The translations under genes and the position numbers were made by a program. The notes beneath the pieces were generated by a model that worked only from the letters and a program-made list of their open reading frames with translations, was not told the origin of the DNA and did no database searches. From NCBI GenBank assembly GCA_964575425.1, contig CAZNRD010000029.1, forward strand, positions 1 through 37,548: a stretch of DNA of 37,548 nt, in the 5' to 3' direction. This document shows positions 7,767-16,265 of the stretch, in pieces (the stretch's first letter is position 1; each line of letters starts with the position of its first letter). Source of the stretch: DATEAV01 sp964575425. GTDB lineage: Bacteria > Chloroflexota > Anaerolineae > Anaerolineales > E44-bin32.

Positions 7767-7795
7767 ATTCTATCTTCGTGGCGATGAGTAGTCAA
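7767..7795 (-). promoter_or_regulatory. Sigma70 promoter of the kinase gene, leaderless arrangement
   Basis: -35 TTGACT (7790-7795), 17-base spacer, -10 TAGAAT (7767-7772), then GCCCCTC and ATG at 7759. The predicted start coincides with the A of the ATG, so the transcript should lack a 5' leader. Confidence 0.7.
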
Positions 7796-7890
7796 TCCGG
7801 GAACCGAGCCCGCTACGGCGGCGCCTGGGGATGCGGAGGGTGTTCGTGACCAGGGCGTGACGATTGTCGGTAGGGCCCCTCCCAGGCCGA

Positions 7891-7899
7891 TGCTATACT
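7891..7899 (+). promoter_or_regulatory. Extended -10 promoter of the formate dehydrogenase operon
   Basis: TGCTATACT provides TG-n-TATACT, an extended -10 element, about 60 bases before the GTG start at 7962. No good -35 is seen at 17 bases. It is divergent from the kinase promoter. Confidence 0.6.
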
Positions 7900-7961
7900 G
7901 GGGGCCATACCCCGACAAGAGCCAAGACAGCCCCGCGACTGGCTTCAAGGAGACGGCACGC

Positions 7962-8516
7962 GTGCAAGCCCAATCCGAAGACAAAGGCCCAAAGAGACAC
8001 GTCTATCGCGGCGATCCGCTGACGGAGCCGGTCCCACCAGAGTTGGCGCCGATTCTCGAGCGTCATCGTGGAAAGCCTGACGCACTGATCACAGTGCTGG
8101 AGGAGATTCAGCTGCACTACGGCTACCTGCCGGAACGTCCCCTGCGCTACGCGGCGCGCGAGCTGGGTTTCCCTCTCAGCCGGGTGTACGGCATCGCCAC
8201 CTTCTACAACCTCTTTCTGCTCAAGCCTCCCGGACGCTATCTCGTCCGGGTGTGCAAGGGGACGGCGTGCCACGTGAGCGGTTCGGGCACCATCCTGCGG
8301 CGCATCCTCGACGGGCTCGGGATTGGGGAGGAGGAAACCACGTCCGACGGCTTGATCACCATGCAGCCCGTGGCCTGCGTTGGCGCCTGCAGCCTGGCAC
8401 CGGTGATGGTGGTCAACGAGCGGACGTACGGCCGGATGACGCCGGATGAAGCCTGGGGCATTATTGCCGAGCTCAGGCGCGAAGCCGCGCCCCAGGGTGA
8501 GGAGGTTGCCGGATGA
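7962..8516 (+). CDS. NuoE-like [2Fe-2S] subunit of NAD-linked formate dehydrogenase
   Basis: About 184 residues of the thioredoxin-like 24-kDa (NuoE/HoxE/HydC) family. The N-terminal helical part (ALITVLEEIQLHYGYLPERP, VYGIATFYNLF) is followed by the [2Fe-2S] ligands VCKGTACHVSG and VACVGACSLAP, giving four cysteines with the family spacing. It passes electrons between NADH-FMN and the catalytic subunit. The start is the GTG at 7962 because AAGGAG lies nine bases upstream; the longer frame from 7857 contains the promoter. It overlaps the NuoF-like gene by ATGA and is the first gene of the operon. Confidence 0.92.
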   Translation: MQAQSEDKGPKRHVYRGDPLTEPVPPELAPILERHRGKPDALITVLEEIQLHYGYLPERPLRYAARELGFPLSRVYGIATFYNLFLLKPPGRYLVRVCKGTACHVSGSGTILRRILDGLGIGEEETTSDGLITMQPVACVGACSLAPVMVVNERTYGRMTPDEAWGIIAELRREAAPQGEEVAG

Positions 8517-10141
8517 GAAGTACCGTCCGGATCGGCACGTCCACCTGCGGTCTGGCGGCCGGGTCGGCGGCCGTCGTCTCGGCCGTTGAGGAGTACGTCG
8601 AGCGACATCAACTCCCATTGGCTGTCCAGCGGACGGGTTGTCTGGGAGCATGTCACCGCGAGCCTTTGATGGAGGTTGCCGAAGCAGAGAAATCCATCCT
8701 CTATGGACCGGTCACCCCGGAGCGCGTTGGGCCGATCCTGGCCTACCATTTCACCGCCCGGGAGGCACCCCCGCCCGAGAGCTGGATTGTTGCGCAAGAG
8801 CCCGGATGGCGCGATTACCCCTTTCTCGGCAGGCAGGTGAAGGTCTCCACGCAGCTGTGCGGCGTGATCGACCCGATGTCGCTGCAAGACTACTTGCACC
8901 ACGCCGGCTACCAAGCGCTGCGCCAGGCGCTGGCCATGCCCCCCGAGAAGGTGGTGCAGATGATCAAAGACTCTCGCCTGCGCGGACGGGGCGGCGCGGG
9001 TTACCCAACCGGCACGAAGTGGGAAATTGCCCGCAGCCAACCGGCCAGCATGAAGTTCCTCATCTGCAACGCGGACGAGGGCGATCCGGGAGCCTTCATG
9101 AATCGCAGTATGATCGAGGGGGACCCTCACCGCATCCTGGAGGGCATGCTCATCGCCGCCTGGGTGATCGGCGCAACTCGCGGCTACATCTACGTGAGGG
9201 CTGAATACCCACTGGCCGTACGCGCACTGCGCACCGCCATTGAACAGGCACGCGAATACGGCGTCATCGGGCCCAACATCCTGGGGAGTGGGCTGGACTT
9301 CGACGTTGTGATCAAGGAAGGTGCGGGAGCCTTCGTCTGCGGCGAGGAAACTGCGCTGATGCACTCGATTGAAGGCCGGCGCGGCATGCCTCGCATCCGT
9401 CCCCCCTACCCGGCCGAGTACGGGCTGTGGGGCTATCCGACCAACATCAACAACGTCGAAACCTATGCCAGCGTTCCAAGCATTATCCTGAATGGCCCGT
9501 CCTGGTACGCCGGGCTGGGGACGCCGCAGAGCGGTGGCACCAAGGCCTTCTCGGTCACCGGCGCCGTTCAACGCACCGGCCTGGTGGAAATCCCGGTTGG
9601 CCAGACCGTGCACGAGCTGCTGACAGTCATCGCCGGCGGCCCCCGCGATGGCCTGGCGCTCAAGGCAGTGCAGATCGGAGGCCCATCCGGCGGCTGCATC
9701 CCCGTAAGCCTGTTCGATACCCACATCGACTACGAGGACATGAAGCGCCTGGGCGCGATCATGGGCTCCGGCGGCCTGGTCGCGGTTGACGAGACCACGT
9801 GCATGGTCCAGCTGGCCCAGTTCTTCCTCTCCTTCACGCAAGATGAGTCGTGCGGCAAGTGCACCCCCTGCCGTGTGGGGACGCGCAAGATCCTCGGACT
9901 GCTCAATCAGATTACCACCGGGCACACCACGCCGGAGACCCTGCCCAAGCTCTACAGCCTGTGCGAAACCGTCTGCACAACCTCCCTGTGCGGCCTTGGC
10001 CAGACGGCGCCGAACCCGGTCCTCACGACCATGCACTATTTCGAAGAGGAGTACCGGGCTCACGTGGAGGACCAGCACTGCCCAGCAGGGGTGTGCGCCA
10101 TGGCCCTCGAGCCCATGGCGGCACCGGGGAGGCGAATGTGA
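8513..10141 (+). CDS. NuoF-like NAD(P)H/FMN-binding subunit of formate dehydrogenase
   Basis: A 542-residue 51-kDa-type subunit. The N-terminal thioredoxin-like domain carries STCGLAAGS and RTGCLGACHREP. The FMN/NADH core has GRGGAGYPTGTKW, CNADEGDPGAFMNRS and GAGAFVCGEETALMHSIEG. An SLBB domain and the [4Fe-4S] motif ESCGKCTPCRVGTRK with a distal Cys follow. Related HydB/HndC proteins continue with a two-cluster ferredoxin domain; here the chain stops soon after HCPAGVCAM, so that domain is absent and its role may be taken by the ferredoxin part of FdhA. It overlaps both neighbours (ATGA upstream, GTGA downstream), showing tight translational coupling. Confidence 0.93.
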   Translation: MRSTVRIGTSTCGLAAGSAAVVSAVEEYVERHQLPLAVQRTGCLGACHREPLMEVAEAEKSILYGPVTPERVGPILAYHFTAREAPPPESWIVAQEPGWRDYPFLGRQVKVSTQLCGVIDPMSLQDYLHHAGYQALRQALAMPPEKVVQMIKDSRLRGRGGAGYPTGTKWEIARSQPASMKFLICNADEGDPGAFMNRSMIEGDPHRILEGMLIAAWVIGATRGYIYVRAEYPLAVRALRTAIEQAREYGVIGPNILGSGLDFDVVIKEGAGAFVCGEETALMHSIEGRRGMPRIRPPYPAEYGLWGYPTNINNVETYASVPSIILNGPSWYAGLGTPQSGGTKAFSVTGAVQRTGLVEIPVGQTVHELLTVIAGGPRDGLALKAVQIGGPSGGCIPVSLFDTHIDYEDMKRLGAIMGSGGLVAVDETTCMVQLAQFFLSFTQDESCGKCTPCRVGTRKILGLLNQITTGHTTPETLPKLYSLCETVCTTSLCGLGQTAPNPVLTTMHYFEEEYRAHVEDQHCPAGVCAMALEPMAAPGRRM

Positions 10142-12981
10142 TCAGCCTGCGCATCGACGACCGGACGCTCACCGTCCCCGCCGGCACCACGGTCTTGAAG
10201 GCGGCCCTCGAAAATGGCGTTGACATTCCCCATCTCTGCTACCACCCTGCACTGAGTGTCGCCGGCGGGTGCCGTCTGTGTTTGGTGGAAATCGACGGCC
10301 GCCCAACCCCCGTCGCCAGCTGCAGCCTGCAGTGCGAGCCGGGGATGGTCGTCACCACCGAGAGCGCGCAGCTCTCTCAACTGAGGCGCACTGCGCTTGA
10401 CCTGTTCCTCTCCGATCACCCACTCCGCTGTGTGACGTGTGACAAGAACGGTGCCTGCGACCTGCAGAAGTATGCCTACCGCTATGGCATCTCCGAGACC
10501 AGTCACACGTTCGAGCTTTCGCGCACCCTCCTGCAAGACGACAATCCGATGATCGTGCGCGATCACCAGTACTGCATTCTCTGCGGCCGCTGCGTCCGGG
10601 TATGCGACGAGGTCGTGGGCGCCAATGCCATCGAGTACGTCGACCGCGGCTTCTTCAGCCATATCGGAACCCCCTTCGACTCGCCATTGGCGGACTCCAG
10701 CTGTGTCTTCTGCGGCAACTGCGTCCAGGTCTGCCCGACGGCGGCGCTGATGTCCAAGGCGCGCCTGCGGAAAGGTCGCGCATGGGAGCTGGAAAGCAGC
10801 CGCACCGTCTGCGGCTACTGCGGCGTGGGCTGCAAGATCGAGTTTCGCCTGCACGATGGAGCAATTGTGGAGGCTCAAGGGTACCCCGAGGCACCGGCCA
10901 ATGGCGAGTTCTTGTGCGTCAAGGGACGCTTCGGCTGGGACTTCGCCTCCAAGCCCGACCGCCTGACCTCGCCGCTCATCCGTCGCGATCTCGCGTTTGA
11001 GGTGGGCCTCACCAAGGAGCCCTGGCAACTCCCTGAGAAGTCGGTCCTGGAGACCACGCCCAGCATCGACAGCTTTGTGTCGATCTCCTGGGATACGGCG
11101 CTGCAGGTCGTTGCCAGCAAGTTCGCCCAGACGGTGAAGACCAGCGGCCCGGATGCTGTGGCAGGGTTGGCCTCAGCCCGCTGCACTAACGAGGAGAACT
11201 ACCTCTTCCAGAAACTGATGCGCGCCGGCATCGGCACCAACAATGTCGACCACTGCGCCAGGCTTTGACACTCTTCCAGTGTCACCGGTCTGGTGACAGC
11301 GTTCGGCAGCGGGGCGATGACCAACTCGATCGGCGAGATCCGTCAGGCGGACTGCGTCTTCGTCACCGGCTCGAACACCACCGAAGCCCATCCGGTGATC
11401 GCGTACGAGGTCATCCGGGCGGTCAAGCGGGGCGCCAGCTTGATCGTGGTTGATCCGCGCGAGATTCCTTTGGCATCCCATGCCCGGCTCTTCCTCCAGC
11501 CCCGGCCCGGCACCGACATCTACGTCTTCCTGGCCATGATGCATGTCATTCTGCGAGAGGGCTGGGCCGACGAAGCATTCATTCGGGAGCGCACCGAAGG
11601 GTTCGAGGAGTTCGCCCGTGCCATCGAGCACTGGTCGCCGCTGGTGGCCTCGATGGAGTCCGGGGTGGCACCGGAGTTGATCGAGCAGGCGGCGCGCATC
11701 TACGCCCTCGGCGAGAGGCAGCGCGGGACATCGGCCTATGGCGGCGAACGCGGCTGCTCGACCATCCTCTATGCCATGGGCATCACCCAGCGGTCGAATG
11801 GCACACAATTGGTGCAGACCCTGGCCAATCTGTGCATGCTGTGCGGTCAGATCGGCCGGCCGTCCACAGGCCTCAACCCCCTGCGAGGCCAATCGAACGT
11901 CCAGGGCGCCTGCGACGTGGGCGGGCTGCCAAACTTCCTGCCAGGCTATCAGTTGGTGACAGACGACGAAAAGCGCAGGGCCGTCGCCCGTCTCTGGGGC
12001 CTCGGGGATCTTCCGGCCAAGCCCGGCCTGACCGTGGTCGAGATCATGCAGGCGGCCGAGGAGCGCAGGGTCCGCGCCCTGTACATCATGGGCGAGAACC
12101 CCATGCTCTCCGATCCGAACATCCGCCACGTCGAGAAGGCACTGCGCTCGCTTGACTTTCTGGTCGTCCAGGACATCTTCCCCAACGAGACCGCCATGCT
12201 CGCCCATGTCATCCTGCCGGCTGCCTCCTGGCTGGAGAAGGATGGCACGATGACCAACACCGAACGTCGGGTGCAGGCGCTCAACCCCGTTCTCACCCCT
12301 CCGGGTCAGGCCCTGCCCGATTGGAAGATCCTGTGCGCCGTCGGCCAGCGCCTCGACCAGGAGCTGGAGAGAGAGCGCCCGGCGGACTACTGGTCTTTCC
12401 CCTCCCCGGCAGCGATTCTGGAGGAGATCGCGCAGACGGCCCCGATTTACGGTGGCATCCGGCTGCAGCGTCTGGGCGAGCAGGGACTGGTCTGGCCCTG
12501 CCCCCACGTCGATCACCCCGGTACGCCGATTCTTCATGTTGGGAGCTTCAGCCGTGGGCGGGGGAAGTTCCACCCCATCACCCCGCACCGCCCGGCTGAA
12601 GAACCCGACGAGGAATACCCACTGACCCTGACCACCGGGCGGATTCTCTATCACTATCACACCGGGTCGATGACTCGCCGCAGCGATCCCCTCAACTGGC
12701 GCGAGGCGCGCAGCTACGCTGAGATCAACGCCCAGGATGCGGCCGCGGCTGGCATCCGCGACGCGGGCGCGGTGATCATCCGCAGCCGCCGCGGCGCCAT
12801 CCGAACCCAGGCACGCGTCGGCAGCCGCGTCCCTCCGGGCGTCGTCTTTCTGGCCTTCCACTGGCGCGAGGCACCGGCAAACCTGCTCACCCACGACCAC
12901 TCTCTGGACCCCTTCGCCAAGATTCCTGAGCTGAAGGTCTCGGCCGTGCGCCTGGAAAGCCCGAAGGGCAAGGGGACCTGA
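10138..12981 (+). CDS. fdhA: Formate dehydrogenase catalytic subunit, selenocysteine-containing
   Basis: A 947-residue Mo/W-bis-MGD enzyme if TGA at 11266-11268 (codon 377) is read as selenocysteine. Domains in order: NuoG-type [2Fe-2S] (Cys34, 45, 48, 62), His-Cys cluster DHPLRCVTCDKNGAC, two [4Fe-4S] motifs (CILCGRCVRVC, CVFCGNCVQVC), and the molybdopterin [4Fe-4S] motif CGYCGVGC. The Sec site follows in the context NNVDHCARL-U-HSSSVTG, as in FdhF/FdnG. The remainder includes NPLRGQSNVQGACDVGG and a C-terminal MopB domain. The frame is identical before and after the TGA. It starts at GTG overlapping the NuoF stop. It oxidises formate to CO2, or reduces CO2, with NAD(P) through the two upstream subunits. 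Standard gene calling would split it at 11268. Confidence 0.93.
11266..11298 (+). promoter_or_regulatory. UGA selenocysteine codon with bacterial SECIS-like hairpin
   Basis: After the TGA, TGTCACC (11280-11286) and GGTGACA (11292-11298) form a perfect 7-bp stem with loop GGTCT. The loop begins 18 bases after the TGA, the distance I recall for the E. coli fdhF element, whose loop is also GGUCU(G). This is the expected SelB-binding hairpin. Confidence 0.88.
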
Positions 12982-13021
12982 GCGCCTCCGCACCGTCCAG
13001 CGACAAACCACCCGCCCCGAG

Positions 13022-13054
13022 AGCGCCTCCGGCAGCCGCTGGAGGCGCTACAAT
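13022..13054 (+). promoter_or_regulatory. 9-bp palindrome abutting a TACAAT -10 box upstream of fdhD
   Basis: AGCGCCTCC (13022-13030) and GGAGGCGCT (13041-13049) form a perfect stem with a 10-base loop, immediately followed by ACAAT, so TACAAT spans 13049-13054. It may end the fdhA transcript, regulate fdhD, or both. GAGCGCCTCCG also appears just after the fdhA stop. Confidence 0.4.
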
Positions 13055-13113
13055 CATGGTTGGGAAGATGGATAGAGGGCGCTGGGCGCCGCTGCCAGAT
13101 AGGGAGTGATGTC

Positions 13114-13908
13114 GTGGGAGACGGGTCGGTCGCCGTCGAGTGGAACGAATTCCAGGACGGCTGGATGTCCGTGGCCGGGCAAGTCATCGAGGAGGCTCCG
13201 CTGACGATCTACGTCAACGGTCGCGAGCTGGCTACCATGCTGTGCTCGCCCAGGGAGCAGGACCTCCTGGCCCTCGGGTTCCTCAAGAACGAGGGTTTCA
13301 TCGACGGGATGGGCGAGATCGACCACATCCACGTGAGCCAGCAGGCGTGCTGTGCCGATGTCTGGCTGCGTCACTCCCTCGCCCGCCCAGAGCGGAGGTT
13401 CCTGACCTCCGGCTGCGGCGGAGGCGTCACCTTCACCGATCCCTCGATCGATATCCCGCCGCTGCAGGACGGGCCTGTCATCGAACCCGAGCGCCTCTTC
13501 GCCCTGTTCCCCAAGCTGCACTTCCCGGATAGCCTCCACGCCAGAGCACGCGGCGTCCACGCGGCTGCGCTCAGCGACGGCGAGAAGATCCTGGCCCTGG
13601 TCGAGGATGTTGGCCGTCACAACACCATCGACAAGTTAACGGGGCTGTGCTTGCAGCAGGGGATTGAGACGCGCGGCAGGATTCTGCTGACGACCGGACG
13701 CATCTCTTCCGAGATGATGGTCAAGGGCGCGCGCATGGCCTGTCCGATCATCGTCTCACGCAACTCGCCCACCTCTCTCTCGGTGAGGATGGCCCGGGCC
13801 TGGAACATCACCCTGGTCGGCTACGTCCGGCAGCGCAGCATGCGCGTGTACGCCCACCCCCAGCGCCTGGCGTATCCGTCAGAGCCACAGCAAGCTGCGG
13901 TCGGTTAG
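13114..13908 (+). CDS. fdhD: Formate dehydrogenase accessory sulfurtransferase FdhD
   Basis: About 264 residues. FdhD transfers sulfur from the cysteine desulfurase IscS to the Mo/W-bis-MGD cofactor of formate dehydrogenase. Family landmarks are EEAPLTIYVNGRELATML, EQDLLALGFLKNEGFI, the Cys-loop TSGCGGGVTF, RGVHAAALSDGEKI, EDVGRHNTIDKLTG and GRISSEMMVKGARM. In E. coli the loop has two cysteines (CxxC); here it has one (Cys-Gly-Gly-Gly). The start is taken as GTG 13114 because GGGAG lies seven bases upstream; the frame is open to a TTG at 13060. It lies 132 bases after fdhA on the same strand and serves that enzyme. Confidence 0.93.
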   Translation: MGDGSVAVEWNEFQDGWMSVAGQVIEEAPLTIYVNGRELATMLCSPREQDLLALGFLKNEGFIDGMGEIDHIHVSQQACCADVWLRHSLARPERRFLTSGCGGGVTFTDPSIDIPPLQDGPVIEPERLFALFPKLHFPDSLHARARGVHAAALSDGEKILALVEDVGRHNTIDKLTGLCLQQGIETRGRILLTTGRISSEMMVKGARMACPIIVSRNSPTSLSVRMARAWNITLVGYVRQRSMRVYAHPQRLAYPSEPQQAAVG

Positions 13909-13943
13909 CCAGTAGCGGGAAGCACGCAGGGCAAGGTCATCGG

Positions 13944-14069
13944 GAGGTGCGGGAGCGATGCTCCCCCATCTCCCGGAACAACCAGCCCCCTCTCCGCCAT
14001 CGAGCCCTGGGAAAAGAGCCGCGCCTGCAGGCGAAGAGGGGGGTCGGGGGGTGAGGTGATGGCGGCCTG
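13944..14069 (-). repeat. Dispersed palindromic intergenic repeat, copy C
   Basis: Read on the minus strand it gives CTCACCCCCCGACCC, CGCCTGCAGGCGCGGCT, CCCAGGGCTCGATGGCGGAG and GGGAGATGGGGGAG in order, matching copies A and B. It lies in the 264-base gap between the convergent fdhD and bactofilin genes, where it may also act as a terminator. Confidence 0.75.
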
Positions 14070-14172
14070 CCATTGTACGGGCAGCTTGATCCGGATGGCA
14101 TTGGCGGCCACGCTCGGTGTCTTTCAACGCTCTCCTTCGTAGAGCGGCCTGCATCCCACAGGGCCTTTGACC

Positions 14173-14589
14173 TCATTCGGCCTCGGCCGCATCTTCCGCC
14201 GGCGCCGGGCCGAAGCCCAAGTCGATCTCATCTTCCATCTGTATCTGGCCTCGCAAGAAGGCTCCCTCTTCGGTTGAGAAAGATGTGGTCACCACATCGC
14301 CCCACACTCGGCCGGTCCGGGTGATCTCCACGCGCTGGGCCGTGATGTTCGCCTTCAGCGACCCCGCCACGATGACCGTCACCGCGCGCAGGCGTTCACA
14401 GGTCACCCGGCCCTGGGGGCCAACCACGACCAGGCCCCGGATGGCGATCTCGCCGTCGAAGGCGCCCTCGATGCGGACGCCTCCCGTCCCGCTTATCTTC
14501 CCCTGCCAGGCAATGCCCGGGCCGAGAACCGAGTCGACGCGGTCGGGCGCTTCGCCCGCCGGCGCCCTGTCGCCGCCTTTACGAAACAT
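14173..14589 (-). CDS. Bactofilin family protein
   Basis: About 138 residues. The core is a right-handed beta-helix of the bactofilin (DUF583) type: VLGPGIAWQGKISGTGGVRI, EGAFDGEIAIRGLVVVGPQG, ADVTA-like turns ending in AQRVEITRTGRVWGDVVT. It has short charged tails (Asp/Glu-rich C-terminus). Bactofilins polymerise without nucleotide into cytoskeletal filaments affecting cell shape or polarity. The start at 14589 is set by GGGAGG five bases upstream; the longer frame to 14688 is shadow of the peptidase gene. It overlaps the end of that gene by 11 bases, so translation is coupled. Confidence 0.87.
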   Translation of the reverse strand: MFRKGGDRAPAGEAPDRVDSVLGPGIAWQGKISGTGGVRIEGAFDGEIAIRGLVVVGPQGRVTCERLRAVTVIVAGSLKANITAQRVEITRTGRVWGDVVTTSFSTEEGAFLRGQIQMEDEIDLGFGPAPAEDAAEAE

Positions 14590-15607
14590 GCGCACCTCCC
14601 TCAGCCGGCTTCGGCAGATCCCTTGCAGCGGGAAGGCCCCCGGCGGATTCCGCCTGGGTGATCGCTCGCACCACTGCCTGCGCCACAACCTCCGCCGCGT
14701 ATGCGCCCACGACGTTCACGTCCATCTGTCGACGTCCGGTCGAGAGCGCAAAGAGCGTGTCCCCGTCGAGCATGGTGTGGGCGGGGCGGATCGTGCGCGC
14801 CACTCCGTCCTGGGCCATCTGCGCCACCTTGTTCGCCTCTTCCTTGGTCAGGGCAGCGTTCGTCGCCACCACGCCGACGACGGTGTTGGCGCGCGACGCC
14901 ATCTGCAGCGCCGCGCGCCCGGCGCGCCCCCTCATCACCGCCAGAGTGTCGGCAAACGTCCCTCGACCGCCCAGCCGGGCAGGGCCCAGGCGCACCGGCC
15001 TCATCCCGGCCAGGATGCGCCCCGTGGCCGGGTCGATGACATCGCCGAGCGCGTTGACGACAACCAACCCTCCCACAACAATCCCGCCCCCCAGATCCAC
15101 GCTGGCCGTGCCGAGGCCGGCCTTCGTCGCCCCCGCCATGCCGAAGACCTTGCCGACAGTGGCTCCCATCCCCGCGCCAGCGTTGCCTTCGGCAGGGCGT
15201 TCACGGCTGGCACGCTCGCAGGCGGCGCAGCCCATCGCCGCATCCGGCCGCACATCCGAGCGGCCGATCGCCAGATCGAAGATCACCGCCGCCGGCACGA
15301 TGGGCACCCTGGCAACCCGCGTGTCGAAGCCCACGCGGCGCTCCTCCAGGTAGCGGACCACCCCCGCTGCGGCCTCCAGCCCGAAGGCCGACCCTCCCGT
15401 GAGCAGCACGGCATGCACCTTCTGCACCAGGTGCATCGGGCGCAGTAGGTCGGTCTCGCGCGTGCCCGGCGCCCCACCGCGCTGGTCCACGCCCGCCACG
15501 GCGCCTCTCTCACACAAGACTACCGTGCAGCCGGTGAGCGCCTCTCGGTCGTCGGCGTGGCCGACGCGGATGCCCGGCACGTCGGTGATGGCGTTCATTC
15601 GGGGCAT
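14579..15607 (-). CDS. P1-family (DmpA/NylC-like) autoprocessing hydrolase
   Basis: About 342 residues. Family features: ITDVPGIRVGHADD at the start, LLTGGSAFGLEAAAGVVRYL, GNAGAGMGATVGK, and the processing site region SRANTVVGVVATNAALTKEE. Cleavage between Asn and Thr would expose a catalytic Thr, as in NylC. P1/S58 enzymes include aminopeptidases and amide hydrolases, so the substrate cannot be given. The start at 15607 is preferred because GAGGGAAG precedes it; an ATG at 15598 is possible. It follows the adenosine-specific kinase by 79 bases on the same strand. Confidence 0.88.
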   Translation of the reverse strand: MPRMNAITDVPGIRVGHADDREALTGCTVVLCERGAVAGVDQRGGAPGTRETDLLRPMHLVQKVHAVLLTGGSAFGLEAAAGVVRYLEERRVGFDTRVARVPIVPAAVIFDLAIGRSDVRPDAAMGCAACERASRERPAEGNAGAGMGATVGKVFGMAGATKAGLGTASVDLGGGIVVGGLVVVNALGDVIDPATGRILAGMRPVRLGPARLGGRGTFADTLAVMRGRAGRAALQMASRANTVVGVVATNAALTKEEANKVAQMAQDGVARTIRPAHTMLDGDTLFALSTGRRQMDVNVVGAYAAEVVAQAVVRAITQAESAGGLPAARDLPKPAEGGAHVS

Positions 15608-15686
15608 GGTCTTCCCTCTACTCGCGCCGGGGCACACAACCGTGCAATCCCGTCGAGTGTCGTCAGCCGGGGTACGCGGCGCGGTT

Positions 15687-16169
15687 CTACAGTTTGTAAC
15701 CGAACCTGCGCAGGAGCGCCTTGCGCTCGGCGACGTCGGCGTCGGTCTCGAGGCCGCGCGACTTCACGCCATCGACCACACCCAGTATGGCGCGGCCCTG
15801 TTCGGTCTCGGCCAGGATCACTTCGACCGGATTGGCCGTGGCGCAGAAGATTCGGCACACCTCGGGGACGGCCTTGACGGCGTTGAGCACGTTGATGGGG
15901 AAGCAGTTGGCGAGCAGGATGAGGAAGGAATGCCCGGCGGCAAGGGCTAGCGCATTGCGCGCCGCCAGTTCGGTCATTTCCGGCGAGGTGCCGCTGACGC
16001 GCACGAGCGCCGGCCCGGAGGACTCGCAGAAAGCCAGGCCGAACTGAATGCCCGGCACCGTGCCTGCCAGCGCTTCGTGCAGGTCTTCCACGGTCTTGAT
16101 GAAATGGGACTGGCCGAGGATCAGGTTGACGTTCTCGGGCTTCTCGATGCGGACGGTGAGCAGGTCCAT
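15687..16169 (-). CDS. Adenosine-specific kinase (COG1839 / DUF355 family)
   Basis: A 160-residue protein with ENVNLILGQSHFIKTVEDLH, QFGLAFCESSGPALVR, FLILLANCFPINVLNAVKAV and RIFCATANPVEVILAET, the hallmarks of the small family described from archaea as adenosine-specific kinase. The name rests on a structural study of an archaeal member; physiological function is uncertain. AGGAGG lies six bases before the ATG at 16169. A TACAAT -10-like box is at 16212-16217. It appears to lead the peptidase-bactofilin operon. Confidence 0.88.
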   Translation of the reverse strand: MDLLTVRIEKPENVNLILGQSHFIKTVEDLHEALAGTVPGIQFGLAFCESSGPALVRVSGTSPEMTELAARNALALAAGHSFLILLANCFPINVLNAVKAVPEVCRIFCATANPVEVILAETEQGRAILGVVDGVKSRGLETDADVAERKALLRRFGYKL

Positions 16170-16265
16170 GGCAGGCCTCCTGAGCGGGATCGGTTGGCGG
16201 TCGCCCACTCCATTGTAGCGCGCGTGGCCACCCGCGGGCTGCGGTCCGCCAGGCAGCCAGCGATC

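Noticed and set aside
8237..10078. Long minus-strand open frame (613 codons) under NuoE/NuoF
   Set aside because: Shadow of two strongly conserved genes on the plus strand; composition is His/Gln/Ala-rich with no domain.
11293..12981. A separate gene starting after the TGA
   Set aside because: It is in the same frame as the upstream part, starts in the middle of a conserved domain, lacks a ribosome-binding site, and the TGA is at the known Sec position with a SECIS-like hairpin.
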